Positions 25,720 to 33,683 of a DNA stretch of 64,000 nucleotides are shown in pieces. Location: positions 1 through 64,000 of the forward strand of contig CAZMXP010000009.1 of the NCBI GenBank assembly GCA_964570285.1, written 5' to 3'. Numbering within the stretch: the first letter of the stretch is position 1; every line of letters begins with the position of its first letter. Position numbers and translations under genes: made by a program. The notes beneath the pieces are model-generated. The model saw nothing but the letters and a program-made list of their open reading frames with translations. It was not told the DNA's origin and made no database searches. The DNA is from CAZMXP01 sp964570285 (GTDB lineage: Bacteria; Planctomycetota; PLA2).

Positions 25720-26523
25720 CTACCGGCGCAGTCCCTTTTCGTAGATGCGCGCGGTCGCGCGCAGGAAGCCCGCCCGCGGCAGCAGCCGCGCGAGCAACAG
25801 TGTCAACTTGTTGACAAGGCCCGGCACGGCGAGCCCGCGCCGGCGCACCATCGCGTCGACGGCGTACTCCGCGCACCGCTCGGCGCTCATGATGCCGAGG
25901 TCGCCCGGCTTCGCGACATTCCGGAGGTCGGTCTCCGTCAGCATCGGGGTCGCGATGCCGCCGGGCGCGAAGGTCGTCACGGAGACCCCCGACCCCCTGA
26001 CCTCGTGCGCGAAGGCCTGCCCCCACGCGTTCAGGAACGCCTTGCTGCCCGAGTAGTCGGCCTGCCACGGCACGGGGAACATGCCGGCGAGGCTCCCGAC
26101 GAGCAGCAGCGCGCCCTCGGCCTTGCGGTCGGCGATGTGCCGATGGAACGCGCGCGCGAGGATCAGCGGGGCGCCGACGTTCGTGGCGACGATCTCCTCG
26201 GCGCGATCCCGGGGGAGCTCGAGGGCCGGGCCGAAGTGCGTGATGCCGGCATTGAGCACCGCGGCCGTGACCTCGCGCCCCGCCGTCGCCTCGCGGAAGA
26301 GCCGCTCGGGCTCGCCCGGGCGGGAGAGGTCGCAGGGGATCACCGCCGAGGGGGCGGGGGCGATCTCCTTCGCGACGGCCTCGAGCAGTTCGCGCCGCCG
26401 CGCGGAGAGGACGAGGCTCGCGCCGTGGTGGCGGGCGAGGCGGCGCGCGATCGCGGCGCCGAGCCCGCTGCTCGCGCCGGTGACGAGCACCCAGCGGCCG
26501 GTGAGATCGAGGGGCGGCGGCAC
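25720..26523 (-). CDS. Short-chain dehydrogenase/reductase
   Basis: 267 residues of a classical SDR: NAD(P) motif VTGASSGLGAAIA, structural NAG in VLNAGITHFG, catalytic Ser (VGSLAGM), Tyr and Lys in YSGSK. The C-terminus (VNKLTLLLARLLPRAGFLRA) is hydrophobic and may bind membranes, as in SDRs acting on lipids. The substrate is unknown. GTG start at 26523; the small membrane gene at 26556 diverges from it. Confidence 0.85.
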   Translation of the reverse strand: MPPPLDLTGRWVLVTGASSGLGAAIARRLARHHGASLVLSARRRELLEAVAKEIAPAPSAVIPCDLSRPGEPERLFREATAGREVTAAVLNAGITHFGPALELPRDRAEEIVATNVGAPLILARAFHRHIADRKAEGALLLVGSLAGMFPVPWQADYSGSKAFLNAWGQAFAHEVRGSGVSVTTFAPGGIATPMLTETDLRNVAKPGDLGIMSAERCAEYAVDAMVRRRGLAVPGLVNKLTLLLARLLPRAGFLRATARIYEKGLRR

Positions 26524-26541
26524 CGCGAGAGCGTAGCACAG

Positions 26542-26547
26542 TAGAAT
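26542..26547 (+). promoter_or_regulatory. -10-like box (TAGAAT) eight bases before a start codon
   Basis: TAGAAT, then exactly eight bases, then the ATG at 26556, with no ribosome site between. The same spacing occurs at 29023, 50198 and 60387 (plus) and 36052 (minus). A transcript starting at the usual distance would begin at or next to the ATG. Confidence 0.5.
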
Positions 26548-26555
26548 GGCGGCCG

Positions 26556-26699
26556 ATGCTGCTCGCCGACATCCCTCCCCCTCCCCCGCCCTTCGGCGGC
26601 GGCGGATCGGTCACGCTCTTCGCCGTCGCGGGCGCCGCGGGCCTGCTGCTGCTCGCGCTCGGCTGGCGGCTCTTCCGGCGCGCGAAACAGGACCGTTGA
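26556..26699 (+). CDS. Small single-span membrane protein
   Basis: 47 residues: a proline-rich N-terminus (IPPPPPPFGGGGS), one transmembrane helix (VTLFAVAGAAGLLLLALGW) and a basic tail (RLFRRAKQDR). The TGA overlaps the TTG start of the next membrane gene, which supports it being translated. No family recognised; it may be a partner or assembly factor of the polytopic protein that follows. Confidence 0.55.
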   Translation: MLLADIPPPPPPFGGGGSVTLFAVAGAAGLLLLALGWRLFRRAKQDR

Positions 26700-27601
26700 T
26701 CCGCGGCGCCCTCGTCGTCGCGGCGGCGGCGCTGCTGTCGGCCCTCGCGCCCCTCGCGGTCTACACGGTCTCGCTCGCGGCGTTCGGCCTCCTGCACGTG
26801 CTCTGCGAGCTGCGCTACGTCGACGCCCGCTTCACGCCGCGCATCCCGCGGCGCACCGTCGCCGCGCTCTCGCTGCTTCTGCTGCTGATCGCGCTGCTGC
26901 GCACCCTCGGCTTCGCCGGCGCGGTGCGCGGGGCGTTCTCCGCGACGGTGGAGCTCTCCCTCGTCGCCCTGCTCGTCGCCGTGGCGCTCCCGCACGTCCG
27001 CCGATTCCGCCCGCTGGGACTGCTCGCGCTCGCGCTCTTCCTGCTCGCGATCTTCCTCGCCCCTCTCGCGGCTCTCCCCGTTCTCGCGCTGCTGCACAAC
27101 CTCACGCCGGTCGGCTTTCTCGCCGAGGGCCTGCCCGCGGAGCGCCGCCGGCAGGCCATGGTCCGCTGTTCGATCGTCTTCCTCGCGGTGCCGGCGGTGA
27201 TCGCCTGCGGCCTCGTCGGGCCGGGCGAGTTCGACCCGCTCGGGGCGGGGCCGCTGCGGGGACACCTGCACGCCTTCCTGCCGCGGGAGTGGACGGGGGC
27301 GCCCTGGGCCCCGTCGCTCTTCGCGGCGGCGGTCTACCTGCAGGTCATGCACTACGTCGCGGTGGTCTACCTGCTGCCGCGGCTCGCGAAGGAGTGGCGG
27401 CCGAGGGAGGCGCTCGTGCCGTGGCCGCGGCCGGGGCTCTTCCACCGCGCGGCGGCGGCGGCGGGGGCGCTCCTGTTCGTCGCGTTCGCGCTCTCGTTCC
27501 GCGACGCGCGCGCCTTCTACGGGATCGCCGCGTCGGTGCACGCGTGGGTCGAGATCCCGCTGCTGCTCATGGCGCCATCGCTAGGCCCGCCGCGTAGCTG
27601 A
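26696..27601 (+). CDS. Polytopic membrane protein with conserved-looking His/Glu residues
   Basis: 301 residues from a TTG that overlaps the preceding stop (TTGA). Eight to ten hydrophobic helices. Several carry charged or His residues likely to matter: LLHVLCELRYVDARF near the N-terminus, LLHNLTP in the middle, VMHYVAVVYLLPRL and VHAWVEIPLLLM near the C-terminus. Intramembrane His/Glu of this kind suggests metal or haem binding, or a di-iron enzyme, but I do not recognise the family and assign no function. The 3' end overlaps the convergent gene by 35 bp. Confidence 0.7.
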   Translation: MIRGALVVAAAALLSALAPLAVYTVSLAAFGLLHVLCELRYVDARFTPRIPRRTVAALSLLLLLIALLRTLGFAGAVRGAFSATVELSLVALLVAVALPHVRRFRPLGLLALALFLLAIFLAPLAALPVLALLHNLTPVGFLAEGLPAERRRQAMVRCSIVFLAVPAVIACGLVGPGEFDPLGAGPLRGHLHAFLPREWTGAPWAPSLFAAAVYLQVMHYVAVVYLLPRLAKEWRPREALVPWPRPGLFHRAAAAAGALLFVAFALSFRDARAFYGIAASVHAWVEIPLLLMAPSLGPPRS

Positions 27602-28304
27602 GCGCGTTCGCGAGCAGGCTCGCCAGCAGCGCGAGCCGCCAGGGCTGGCGCGCGACGACCCGGTAGGCCGCGGCCTCGAGCAGGAACACGCCGGCCTCGA
27701 GCAGCGCGACCGACGGCACGGCCGCGTAGACCGCCCAGAGCAGCGGATGCGAGACGAGATTGACGCCGGCCACGACCGGGAGGATCGCGGGCCACGCGCG
27801 CTTCAGCAGCAGCACGACGACGATCGTCTCGACGGCGAGCGTCAGCACCATGGCGAGCACCTGCTTGCGCGTGCTGCGCTCCCCGGCCCGCACGCGGCCG
27901 CCCCGGTCGTCGAAGTGGTCGTCGGCCTGCAGGCGCAGGCGCACGCGCGACCCCTCGATGCCCGCGATCACGTAGCGCGTGACGATGCTCGCCGTGGCCT
28001 CGGCGGCGGGCACGGACGAGGTCGGGACGAGCGTCTCCTCCGACCGCGGGACCGACGGATCCTCCATCCACTTCGAGTCGAGCGGGGTGCCCTCCTTCAG
28101 CGCCCAGACGCGCGGGCGCGCGAACTTGTAGAACGAGAAGGGGACGCCGGGCCGGACCACCACGTAGCCGCCCGCCATGTCCGTCGGGTGCGCGACGAGC
28201 AGGTGGCCCGCCCCGCCCTCGAGGACGAACTCGTGGCGCACCGGCGCGTTCCCCTCGATGATCACGTCGCCGAGCAGGAGCAGCAGCAGCGACGCGGCGA
28301 TCAC
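27567..28304 (-). CDS. Membrane protein of unknown function
   Basis: 245 residues. Signal-like N-terminus (VIAASLLLLLLG), an extracytoplasmic domain of about 120 residues (EGNAPVRHEFVLEGGAGHLLVAHPTD ... TSIVTRYVIAG-like strands), then three or four transmembrane helices (VLAMVLTLAVETIVVVLLL; PLLWAVYAAVPSVALLEAGVFLLE; LALLASLLANALSYAAGL). Start GTG follows the stop of the HEAT-like gene closely, so they probably form one transcript. No family recognised. Confidence 0.7.
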   Translation of the reverse strand: MIAASLLLLLLGDVIIEGNAPVRHEFVLEGGAGHLLVAHPTDMAGGYVVVRPGVPFSFYKFARPRVWALKEGTPLDSKWMEDPSVPRSEETLVPTSSVPAAEATASIVTRYVIAGIEGSRVRLRLQADDHFDDRGGRVRAGERSTRKQVLAMVLTLAVETIVVVLLLKRAWPAILPVVAGVNLVSHPLLWAVYAAVPSVALLEAGVFLLEAAAYRVVARQPWRLALLASLLANALSYAAGLAMAP

Positions 28305-28307
28305 GCC

Positions 28308-28877
28308 CTAGCCCTCCGTGCCCCCCACCGACGCGAGGGCGTTCTGCGCGAGACGGCGCAGCGCCTCGGGTCCGGCGCGCGAGAGGCGGCGCAGCGTCGA
28401 GAGCGCGGCGTCGCCGCAGAGCCCGAGGCGGTCGAGCAGCACGCCGCCGACGACATGCAGCCCGGGGCAGGCGGCGCGCTCCTGCGCGCAGCGCACGACG
28501 CGGTCGGCCGCCTCGCGCACCGCGCTCGGGCCGCCGATCTCGTCGAGGGTGTCGGCGATCTCGACGACCGTCTCCTCGTCGACGCCCTTGCTGCGCGTGA
28601 GCGCGCAGAGCGACCTGCTCAGCGCGAAGAGCGCCTGCGGCGCGCCGATGCGCCTCAGCGCCTCGACGCACGCGCGCACGACATCCGCGTGCGCGAGATA
28701 GCCGCCCCGCTCCACGCTCGACATCTCGCGGAGCAGGAGCGCGGAAAGCGGCCCCACCGCACGCAGGCTGCCGATCTCCCCGAGGCTCCAGGCGGCGGCC
28801 TCGCGGTAGAAGGCGTCCTCGTCGGAGAGCCGCTCGATATAGAGTGACGGATCAGGCAGATCCGGCTGCGCGTCCAT
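28308..28877 (-). CDS. HEAT-like repeat protein
   Basis: 189 residues starting MDAQPDLPDPSLYIERL, with GGGAGG three bases before the ATG and TACAAT further upstream as a promoter candidate. Helical repeats such as AAAWSLGEIGSLRAVGPLSALLL, VVRACVEALRRIGAPQALFAL and VVEIADTLDEIGGPSAVREAADR fit HEAT/PBS-lyase-type scaffolds used for protein contacts. No catalytic motif. The region 28878-29036 upstream holds this promoter and the divergent one for the gene at 29037. Confidence 0.7.
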   Translation of the reverse strand: MDAQPDLPDPSLYIERLSDEDAFYREAAAWSLGEIGSLRAVGPLSALLLREMSSVERGGYLAHADVVRACVEALRRIGAPQALFALSRSLCALTRSKGVDEETVVEIADTLDEIGGPSAVREAADRVVRCAQERAACPGLHVVGGVLLDRLGLCGDAALSTLRRLSRAGPEALRRLAQNALASVGGTEG

Positions 28878-29022
28878 AGGCCTCCCGTCGTACCCTCGCG
28901 CGGTGCATTGTATCGCGCTTCGTTCGAAGAGGGGAAAAAAGGGGCCGATGCGGGGGGGGCGCGGGGGGGGTAGCGGCGCGCAGCGCCGCGGACCCCCAAC
29001 GACGGCCCGTAGCATCAGGCGT

Positions 29023-29028
29023 TAGAAT
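29023..29028 (+). promoter_or_regulatory. -10-like box (TAGAAT) eight bases before a start codon
   Basis: TAGAAT followed by eight bases and the ATG at 29037; no ribosome site in between. Same arrangement as at 26542, 50198 and 60387. Confidence 0.5.
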
Positions 29029-29036
29029 CCGCAACG

Positions 29037-29213
29037 ATGCTCGCAGGCTTCCCCCTCGAGATCCACGCATGGGTCGTGCCGCTCGTCTTCCTGACGGGCT
29101 GGGTCATCGGCTACGTGCATTTCCGGGACTCGCTGCGCAGGCGCCACCCCGACCTTTTCGAGGAGTGGCGGAGGCGCACCGGCCCCCCGCCGGACGGCCC
29201 CGGAGCGGCCTGA
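29037..29213 (+). CDS. Small membrane protein
   Basis: 58 residues: one transmembrane helix (IHAWVVPLVFLTGWVIGYVHF) and a charged cytoplasmic tail (RDSLRRRHPDLFEEWRRRTG) ending in a Pro/Gly-rich stretch. It begins a tight run of four plus-strand genes (29037-31053). Coding is supported by the upstream TAGAAT box, lack of stops and amphipathic composition; family unknown. Confidence 0.55.
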   Translation: MLAGFPLEIHAWVVPLVFLTGWVIGYVHFRDSLRRRHPDLFEEWRRRTGPPPDGPGAA

Positions 29214-29232
29214 GAGCCAGGAGTCGATCGCG

Positions 29233-29661
29233 ATGCGTACCCTCTGGATCCCCGTGGCCGGCACGATCGCCGCGCTGGTCGCGATCCTGCTCGCCCGCGG
29301 CGAGCGCGGACCGGCGAATCTCGCCCCTCCGCCGTTCTCGATGACGGACGACGCGGACGCTGCCCCCGAGCCCCCCGACCTTCCGCCCCTGCCGAAGGGG
29401 CCCGAGACGCAGGAGTGGCGCCTCATCCTGCAGCCCGACGGCAGCTTCCTCACCGCGAGCGGCGACGAGTCGTTCGCGGACGTCGAGAAACTGCTCGAGC
29501 GTCTCGCGCCGACCGAGGCGTACCGGCCCAGGATCCTGCTGACGAACGCCGCCGCGGAGGTCACCGCGGAGGCGCTCGATGCCGCGGCGGAGGCGCTCGC
29601 GGCGCGCTGCGACCTGACGAAGCGCTACTACCGTGCGCCGGACGACGAGAAGGGGGGCTAG
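29233..29661 (+). CDS. Membrane-anchored protein of unknown function
   Basis: 142 residues. One N-terminal helix (MRTLWIPVAGTIAALVAILLA), a proline-rich linker (about 30-60) and a small C-terminal domain (WRLILQPDGSFLTASGDESF ... YRPRILLTNAAAEVTAEALDAAAEALAARCD). The layout (single helix, linker, compact alpha/beta domain) resembles ExbD/TolR-type proteins, but the key Asp of ExbD is not in its helix and no ExbB partner is near, so this is not claimed. A GAGCCAGGAG ribosome site precedes the ATG. Confidence 0.6.
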   Translation: MRTLWIPVAGTIAALVAILLARGERGPANLAPPPFSMTDDADAAPEPPDLPPLPKGPETQEWRLILQPDGSFLTASGDESFADVEKLLERLAPTEAYRPRILLTNAAAEVTAEALDAAAEALAARCDLTKRYYRAPDDEKGG

Positions 29662-29941
29662 CGCCCCCGTCCTCGCGCTGGCGCTCGCCTCCTGCGCCGC
29701 GGCGCCGCCCGAGCCGCGCGACCTTCCTGCGACGCGGGCCGACGTGGCGGATGCGCTCCGCGTGCAGTTCGAGCTCGTGCTGGCGCGCAGCGACCTCCTG
29801 CGCGAGAGCGGCACGCCGGCCGACGAGGCGGAGCGCGACGACCTGCGCCGGCTCGCGAACGAGATCGCCGAGCGGCTCGTCCGCGTCGACCCGCAGTCGC
29901 GCGCGCGCGTGCTCGCCGCGCGGCTGGAGTCGATGCGTTGA
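29633..29941 (+). CDS. Small lipoprotein
   Basis: 102 residues from a GTG that overlaps the preceding gene by 29 bp. Signal peptide ending in lipobox LASC (APVLALALASCAAAPPE), then a single long, charged helical region (ADVADALRVQFELVLARSDLLRE ... AERDDLRRLANEIAERLVRV) that could form a coiled coil. No family recognised. Its stop overlaps the TTG of the next gene (TTGA). Confidence 0.6.
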   Translation: MRRTTRRGASAPVLALALASCAAAPPEPRDLPATRADVADALRVQFELVLARSDLLRESGTPADEAERDDLRRLANEIAERLVRVDPQSRARVLAARLESMR

Positions 29942-31053
29942 AGTGGACGGCGGGGCTCGTCGTCGCCGGCGCGCTGCTCCGCTTCGGCTTCGCGATCGCC
30001 GCCGACGAGCTGCGCGAGGACGAGAGGTACCGCTACGCGATGATCGCGGACCACCTCCGGCGCGGCGAGGGATTCGCGATCGAGGGGAATCCGACGGCGC
30101 AGGCGATGCCGCTCTGGCCGGCCATGGTCGCCGCGCTGCCGCCGGCCGTGAAGCCGCAGCTGTTGTCGGCGCTGCTCTCGAGCCTGGCGCTGGTCGCGTT
30201 CGCGGTGGTCGCGCGGCGACTGGCGGAACCGCGGGTCGCGCTGGTGGCGCTGGGACTGCTCGCGGCGGACCTCGACCAGGCGCACCTGGCGGGGACGATC
30301 CTGACGGAGCCGCTCTTCACGCTGCTGCTGCTGCTCTTCGCGTGGGCCTGGACGGGGGGGCGCACCGCCGCGGCGGCGGCGGCGATCGGCCTCGGCTCGC
30401 TCGTGCGGCCGGAGGCCTTCCTCGTGCCGCTCGCGCTCGCGCTCTTCACGCGGGAGTGGAGGCGGCCGCTCTGCCTCCTCGCGGGCGTGCTGCTCTGCGT
30501 CGCCCCGTGGGCGATCCGGAACGCGCGCGTCTTCGGCGCGTTCGTCCCGTTCACGACGACGGGCGGCATCACGCTGAATTCCGGCATGAACGAGACCGAG
30601 GCGGAGCTGCCCTTCCGCAAGCGCGGCCAGGCGCGCGGCAAGCGGTACAGGCACGCGCTCGTGATGGCGCGGGAGCGCACCGAGGTCGTGGACGACCGGG
30701 AGCTGGGGCGGCAGGCGATCGAGTACGCGCTCGCGCACCCGGGCGCCGCGCTGGGCATCACCGCGTCGAAGGCGGCGCAGCTCTGGACGCCGATGCAGCG
30801 CAAGGGCACCTCCGCCGTCTACGCGCTCGCGACGCTGCTCTCGTGGGCCGCGCTGCTGCGCGGCCGGGCGCGCTTCCGCACGCCGCTCGTCGCGCCGCTG
30901 CTCGCCGTGATGACCTTCGTCGGGCTCGTCTTCCTCGCGATCCCGCGCTACCGCGCGCCCTACGACCCGTACCTGTTCCTCGTCGCGGCCTCCCTCTTCG
31001 GGTGCCCGCGCGCGGTGCCGTCCGCAACGGATCCGACGCACCCGCCCCGGTGA
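29938..31053 (+). CDS. GT-C type membrane glycosyltransferase
   Basis: 371 residues, TTG start overlapping the previous stop. About nine transmembrane helices. The first periplasmic loop has the acidic signature ELREDERYRYAMIADHL (Asp/Glu pair followed by aromatic residues) seen in PMT/ArnT-like dolichyl- or polyprenyl-phosphate sugar transferases; later blocks (GTILTEPLFTLLLLLFAWAWTGG, LVRPEAFLVPLALALF, VAPWAIRNARVFGAFVPFTTTGG, IPRYRAPYDPYLFLVAA) are typical of the glycosyltransferase 39-like superfamily. It probably moves a sugar from a lipid carrier onto a lipid or protein outside the membrane; the acceptor is unknown. Confidence 0.8.
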   Translation: MKWTAGLVVAGALLRFGFAIAADELREDERYRYAMIADHLRRGEGFAIEGNPTAQAMPLWPAMVAALPPAVKPQLLSALLSSLALVAFAVVARRLAEPRVALVALGLLAADLDQAHLAGTILTEPLFTLLLLLFAWAWTGGRTAAAAAAIGLGSLVRPEAFLVPLALALFTREWRRPLCLLAGVLLCVAPWAIRNARVFGAFVPFTTTGGITLNSGMNETEAELPFRKRGQARGKRYRHALVMARERTEVVDDRELGRQAIEYALAHPGAALGITASKAAQLWTPMQRKGTSAVYALATLLSWAALLRGRARFRTPLVAPLLAVMTFVGLVFLAIPRYRAPYDPYLFLVAASLFGCPRAVPSATDPTHPPR

Positions 31054-31067
31054 CCGCGGATCGCCTC

Positions 31068-31083
31068 GGGCACGGCACTTGCT
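31068..31083 (+). promoter_or_regulatory. Candidate sigma-54 promoter
   Basis: GGGCACGGCACTTGCT matches the -24/-12 consensus TGGCACG-N4-TTGC with one mismatch, and the invariant GG and GC are ten bases apart as required. A start near 31093 would give a 19-base leader containing the AAGGAGG ribosome site of the lipoprotein gene at 31112. No enhancer-binding protein or rpoN gene is in view. Confidence 0.45.
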
Positions 31084-31111
31084 TGGCACGGGCGATACGA
31101 AGGAGGAGACG

Positions 31112-31702
31112 ATGACAAGCACGCGAATCGCGAGGATCGCCCTCGCTCTGGCGGCGGCGCTACCGGCCTGCGCGACGACGAAGGCGGAGTGGGACAACGA
31201 CAGCGCCGCGTCGGCGCGGAAGCTCGAGGTCCAGGTGGACTCGAAGGGGGTCCGGCGGGAGATCGAATACCACATCGCCCCCGCCGAGGTGCCCAAGGCC
31301 GTACGCGACGCGATGGACAGGCTCCATCCGGGCGGGCCGTTCGACGACGCCGAGAAGGAGACGCACGGCGGCGTCCTCTACTACGAGCTCTCCGGGAAGG
31401 TGAATGGCATGGAGGTCGAGGCGATGTTCACGGCGGACGGTCGCCTGCACTCCGAGGAGATCCAGGTGGCGCAGGTCTCGGTGCCGGCCTCCGTGCGCGA
31501 CGGCGCGGCGTCGGCTCTCGCCGGCGCCCGCCCGACCAAGTGGGAGGAGATCCGCGACGGGAGGCGCACCTGCATCGAGTACCACGTGAAGATGGCGCGC
31601 GGCGAGGACCGCTACAAGGTGATCCTCACGCCGGACGGCCAGCTGCTCGCGATCTACCGCGAGGTGCCCGCTGAAATCGAGGTCCCCGTCGGCACCCGCT
31701 GA
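31112..31702 (+). CDS. PepSY-like lipoprotein
   Basis: 196 residues. Signal peptide MTSTRIARIALALAAALPACATT with a lipobox-like LPAC. Two similar beta-rich modules follow (EIEYHIAPAEVPKAVRDAMDRLHPGGPFDDAEKE ... YYELSGKVNGMEVEAMFTADGRL, and VPASVRDGAASALAGARPTKWEEI ... CIEYHVKMARGEDRYKVILTPDGQLL), resembling PepSY/DUF2874 inhibitor-like repeats. A strong AAGGAGG sits before the ATG. Likely anchored to a membrane facing the periplasm; role unknown. A hairpin follows the stop. Confidence 0.7.
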   Translation: MTSTRIARIALALAAALPACATTKAEWDNDSAASARKLEVQVDSKGVRREIEYHIAPAEVPKAVRDAMDRLHPGGPFDDAEKETHGGVLYYELSGKVNGMEVEAMFTADGRLHSEEIQVAQVSVPASVRDGAASALAGARPTKWEEIRDGRRTCIEYHVKMARGEDRYKVILTPDGQLLAIYREVPAEIEVPVGTR

Positions 31703-31719
31703 CCCCGCGTCGCTCATCC

Positions 31720-31787
31720 TAGGGGATTGCGTCCGCTGTCGTAGCCGTACGACCCGAGGACCGCCGCTCAGCGGACGCAAGCCCCTA
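31720..31787. terminator. Bidirectional hairpin between convergent genes
   Basis: Arms 31720-31738 and 31769-31787 (TAGGGGATTGCGTCCGCTG and its complement, with one G-T pair) enclose a 30-base loop. The stop codon of the minus-strand topoisomerase gene is the last base triplet of the stem. No U-tract follows; it fits a bidirectional terminator or transcript-end protector. Confidence 0.6.
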
Positions 31788-33683
31788 GAGATCCACCTCC
31801 GCCTGCTCCGCGTGGTCCATGATGAAGCGGAAGCGGGGCGCGGGGTCCTTGCCCATCAGGTCGTTGAAGACCGCGTCCGCCTCGAGCGAATCCGGGATCT
31901 CCACCCGGAGCAGGCGGCGCGTCGCGGGGTTGAGCGTCGTCTCCCAGAGCACCTTCGGCATCATCTCGCCGAGCCCCTTGAAGCGGGTGATCTCCGGCGT
32001 GCCGCGCCCGCCGGCGCGCGCGAGGATGCGCGCCTTCGCCGCGTCGTCGGCGGCCCAGAAGGTCTCCTTGCCGATGTCGATGCGGTAGAGCGGGGGCTGC
32101 GCGAGGAAGACCTTCCCCGCCGCGACCAGCGGCCGCAGGTGGCGGAAGAAGAACGTCAGCAGCAGCGTCGTGATGTGGTGGCCGTCGCTGTCGGCATCGG
32201 CGAGCAGGACGATGCGCCCGTAGCGCAGCCTGCCCTGGTCGAAGTCCTTGCCGAGGCCGCAGCCGAGCGCCAGCACGAGGTCGGCCAGCTCCTTGTTCTC
32301 GAGCACCTTGCCCGGCGCGAGCCCCTCGGTGTTGAGGATCTTGCCGCGCAGCGGGAGGATCGCCTGCCGGGTCCGGTCGCGCCCCTGCTTCGCGGTGCCG
32401 CCGGCGGAGTCGCCCTCGACGATGAAGAGCTCGCTGCCGTCGGCGTCGGCGTCGGAGCAGTCGGCGAGCTTGCCCGGCAGCATCGCCCTCCCCCGCGCCC
32501 CCACCTTCCGCGACACCTGCGTCGACGCCGCCCTCGACGCCTCGCGCGCCCGCGCCGCGAGGATGATCCGGCCGACGATCGCCTCGGCCGCGGTCCCGTT
32601 GCTGTTGAGCCAGTGCTCCAGCGCCGGGCGCACCATCGCGTCGATGCGCGCATGCACCTCGGGGTTGTTCAGGCGGTCCTTCGTCTGCCCCTGGAACTGC
32701 GGGTCGCGCACGAAGACCGACAGCACGCCGACGAGCCCCTCGCGCAGGTCGTCGGTCGCGACCGTCACGCCCTTGGGCGCGATCCGGTGCGCCTCCATGT
32801 AGTCGCGGATCGCCTTGCCCAGCGCCGCGCGCAGGCCGTTCTCGTGCGTGCCGCCCGACGCCGTCGGGATGCCGTTCACGAACGAGAGCATGCGCTCGTC
32901 GGTCGACTCCGTCCACTGCAGCACGAGGTCGATGCGCGCCTCCTGCTCCTTGCGCAGCGCGAACGGCGGCTCGTGCACCGGCGCCGCGCCGCGCTCGGCG
33001 ACGAGCTTCCGCACGTACTCCTCGAGCCCCTCCTCGTGGCGGAAGTCGTCGACGCGCCCGCTGGTCTCGTCGCGGAAGACGATCCGGAGCCCTCGGTGGA
33101 TGTAGCTGCACACCTCGCAGCGGTGGCGGATCAGCGCGGCGTCGAGGTCGATCTTCGGGAAGACGGTCGGGTCGGGCTCGAAGTAGATCGTCGTGCCGGT
33201 GCCCCTCGCGCCCCCGAGCCCCCGGAGCTTCCCCTTCGGCTTGCCGCGCGCGAACTCCATCTCGAAGCGCTCGCCGCCGCGCTTCACCGTCGCGACCATC
33301 CTCTGCGAGAGCGCGTTGACGACGCTCGCGCCCACGCCGTGCAGGCCGCCCGCGGTCTTGTAGACGCCCTCCTCGAACTTGCCGCCGCTGTGCAGCGTCG
33401 TCAGGATGACCTCGAGCGCGGGCCGCTTCGCCTTCGGGTGCAGGTCGACGGGGATGCCCCGGCCGTCGTCCTCGACGGTGACCGCGTGTCCGCCCTTGTG
33501 CAGCGTGAGCGCGATCTCGCTCGCGTGGCCGTTCATCGCCTCGTCGATGCTGTTGTCGAGGATCTCCCAGACGAGGTGGTGCAGCCCCGCGCTGCCGACG
33601 CCGCCGATGTACATGCCCGGCCGCTTGCGCACCGGGTCGAGCCCCTCCAGGACCGTGATGTCCTTCGCCGTGTATTCGCTCAT
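31785..33683 (-). CDS. Type IIA DNA topoisomerase subunit B (GyrB/ParE)
   Basis: 632 residues. GHKL ATPase domain (EILDNSIDEAMNGHA, VEDDGRGIPVD, GGLHGVGASVVNALS), transducer domain, Toprim domain (LFIVEGDSAGGTAKQGRD ... LLADADSDGHHI) and C-terminal tail (EITRFKGLGEMM). ATP binding and strand passage occur together with subunit A, encoded immediately upstream; the ATG overlaps its stop (ATGA). Length fits ParE or a GyrB without the enterobacterial insertion; I cannot decide between gyrase and topoisomerase IV. The A-before-B order differs from the common gyrB-gyrA arrangement. Confidence 0.92.
   Translation of the reverse strand: MSEYTAKDITVLEGLDPVRKRPGMYIGGVGSAGLHHLVWEILDNSIDEAMNGHASEIALTLHKGGHAVTVEDDGRGIPVDLHPKAKRPALEVILTTLHSGGKFEEGVYKTAGGLHGVGASVVNALSQRMVATVKRGGERFEMEFARGKPKGKLRGLGGARGTGTTIYFEPDPTVFPKIDLDAALIRHRCEVCSYIHRGLRIVFRDETSGRVDDFRHEEGLEEYVRKLVAERGAAPVHEPPFALRKEQEARIDLVLQWTESTDERMLSFVNGIPTASGGTHENGLRAALGKAIRDYMEAHRIAPKGVTVATDDLREGLVGVLSVFVRDPQFQGQTKDRLNNPEVHARIDAMVRPALEHWLNSNGTAAEAIVGRIILAARAREASRAASTQVSRKVGARGRAMLPGKLADCSDADADGSELFIVEGDSAGGTAKQGRDRTRQAILPLRGKILNTEGLAPGKVLENKELADLVLALGCGLGKDFDQGRLRYGRIVLLADADSDGHHITTLLLTFFFRHLRPLVAAGKVFLAQPPLYRIDIGKETFWAADDAAKARILARAGGRGTPEITRFKGLGEMMPKVLWETTLNPATRRLLRVEIPDSLEADAVFNDLMGKDPAPRFRFIMDHAEQAEVDL

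Noticed and set aside
29233..29661. ExbD/TolR-like assignment
   Set aside because: The membrane helix lacks the essential Asp and no ExbB/TolQ partner is adjacent.
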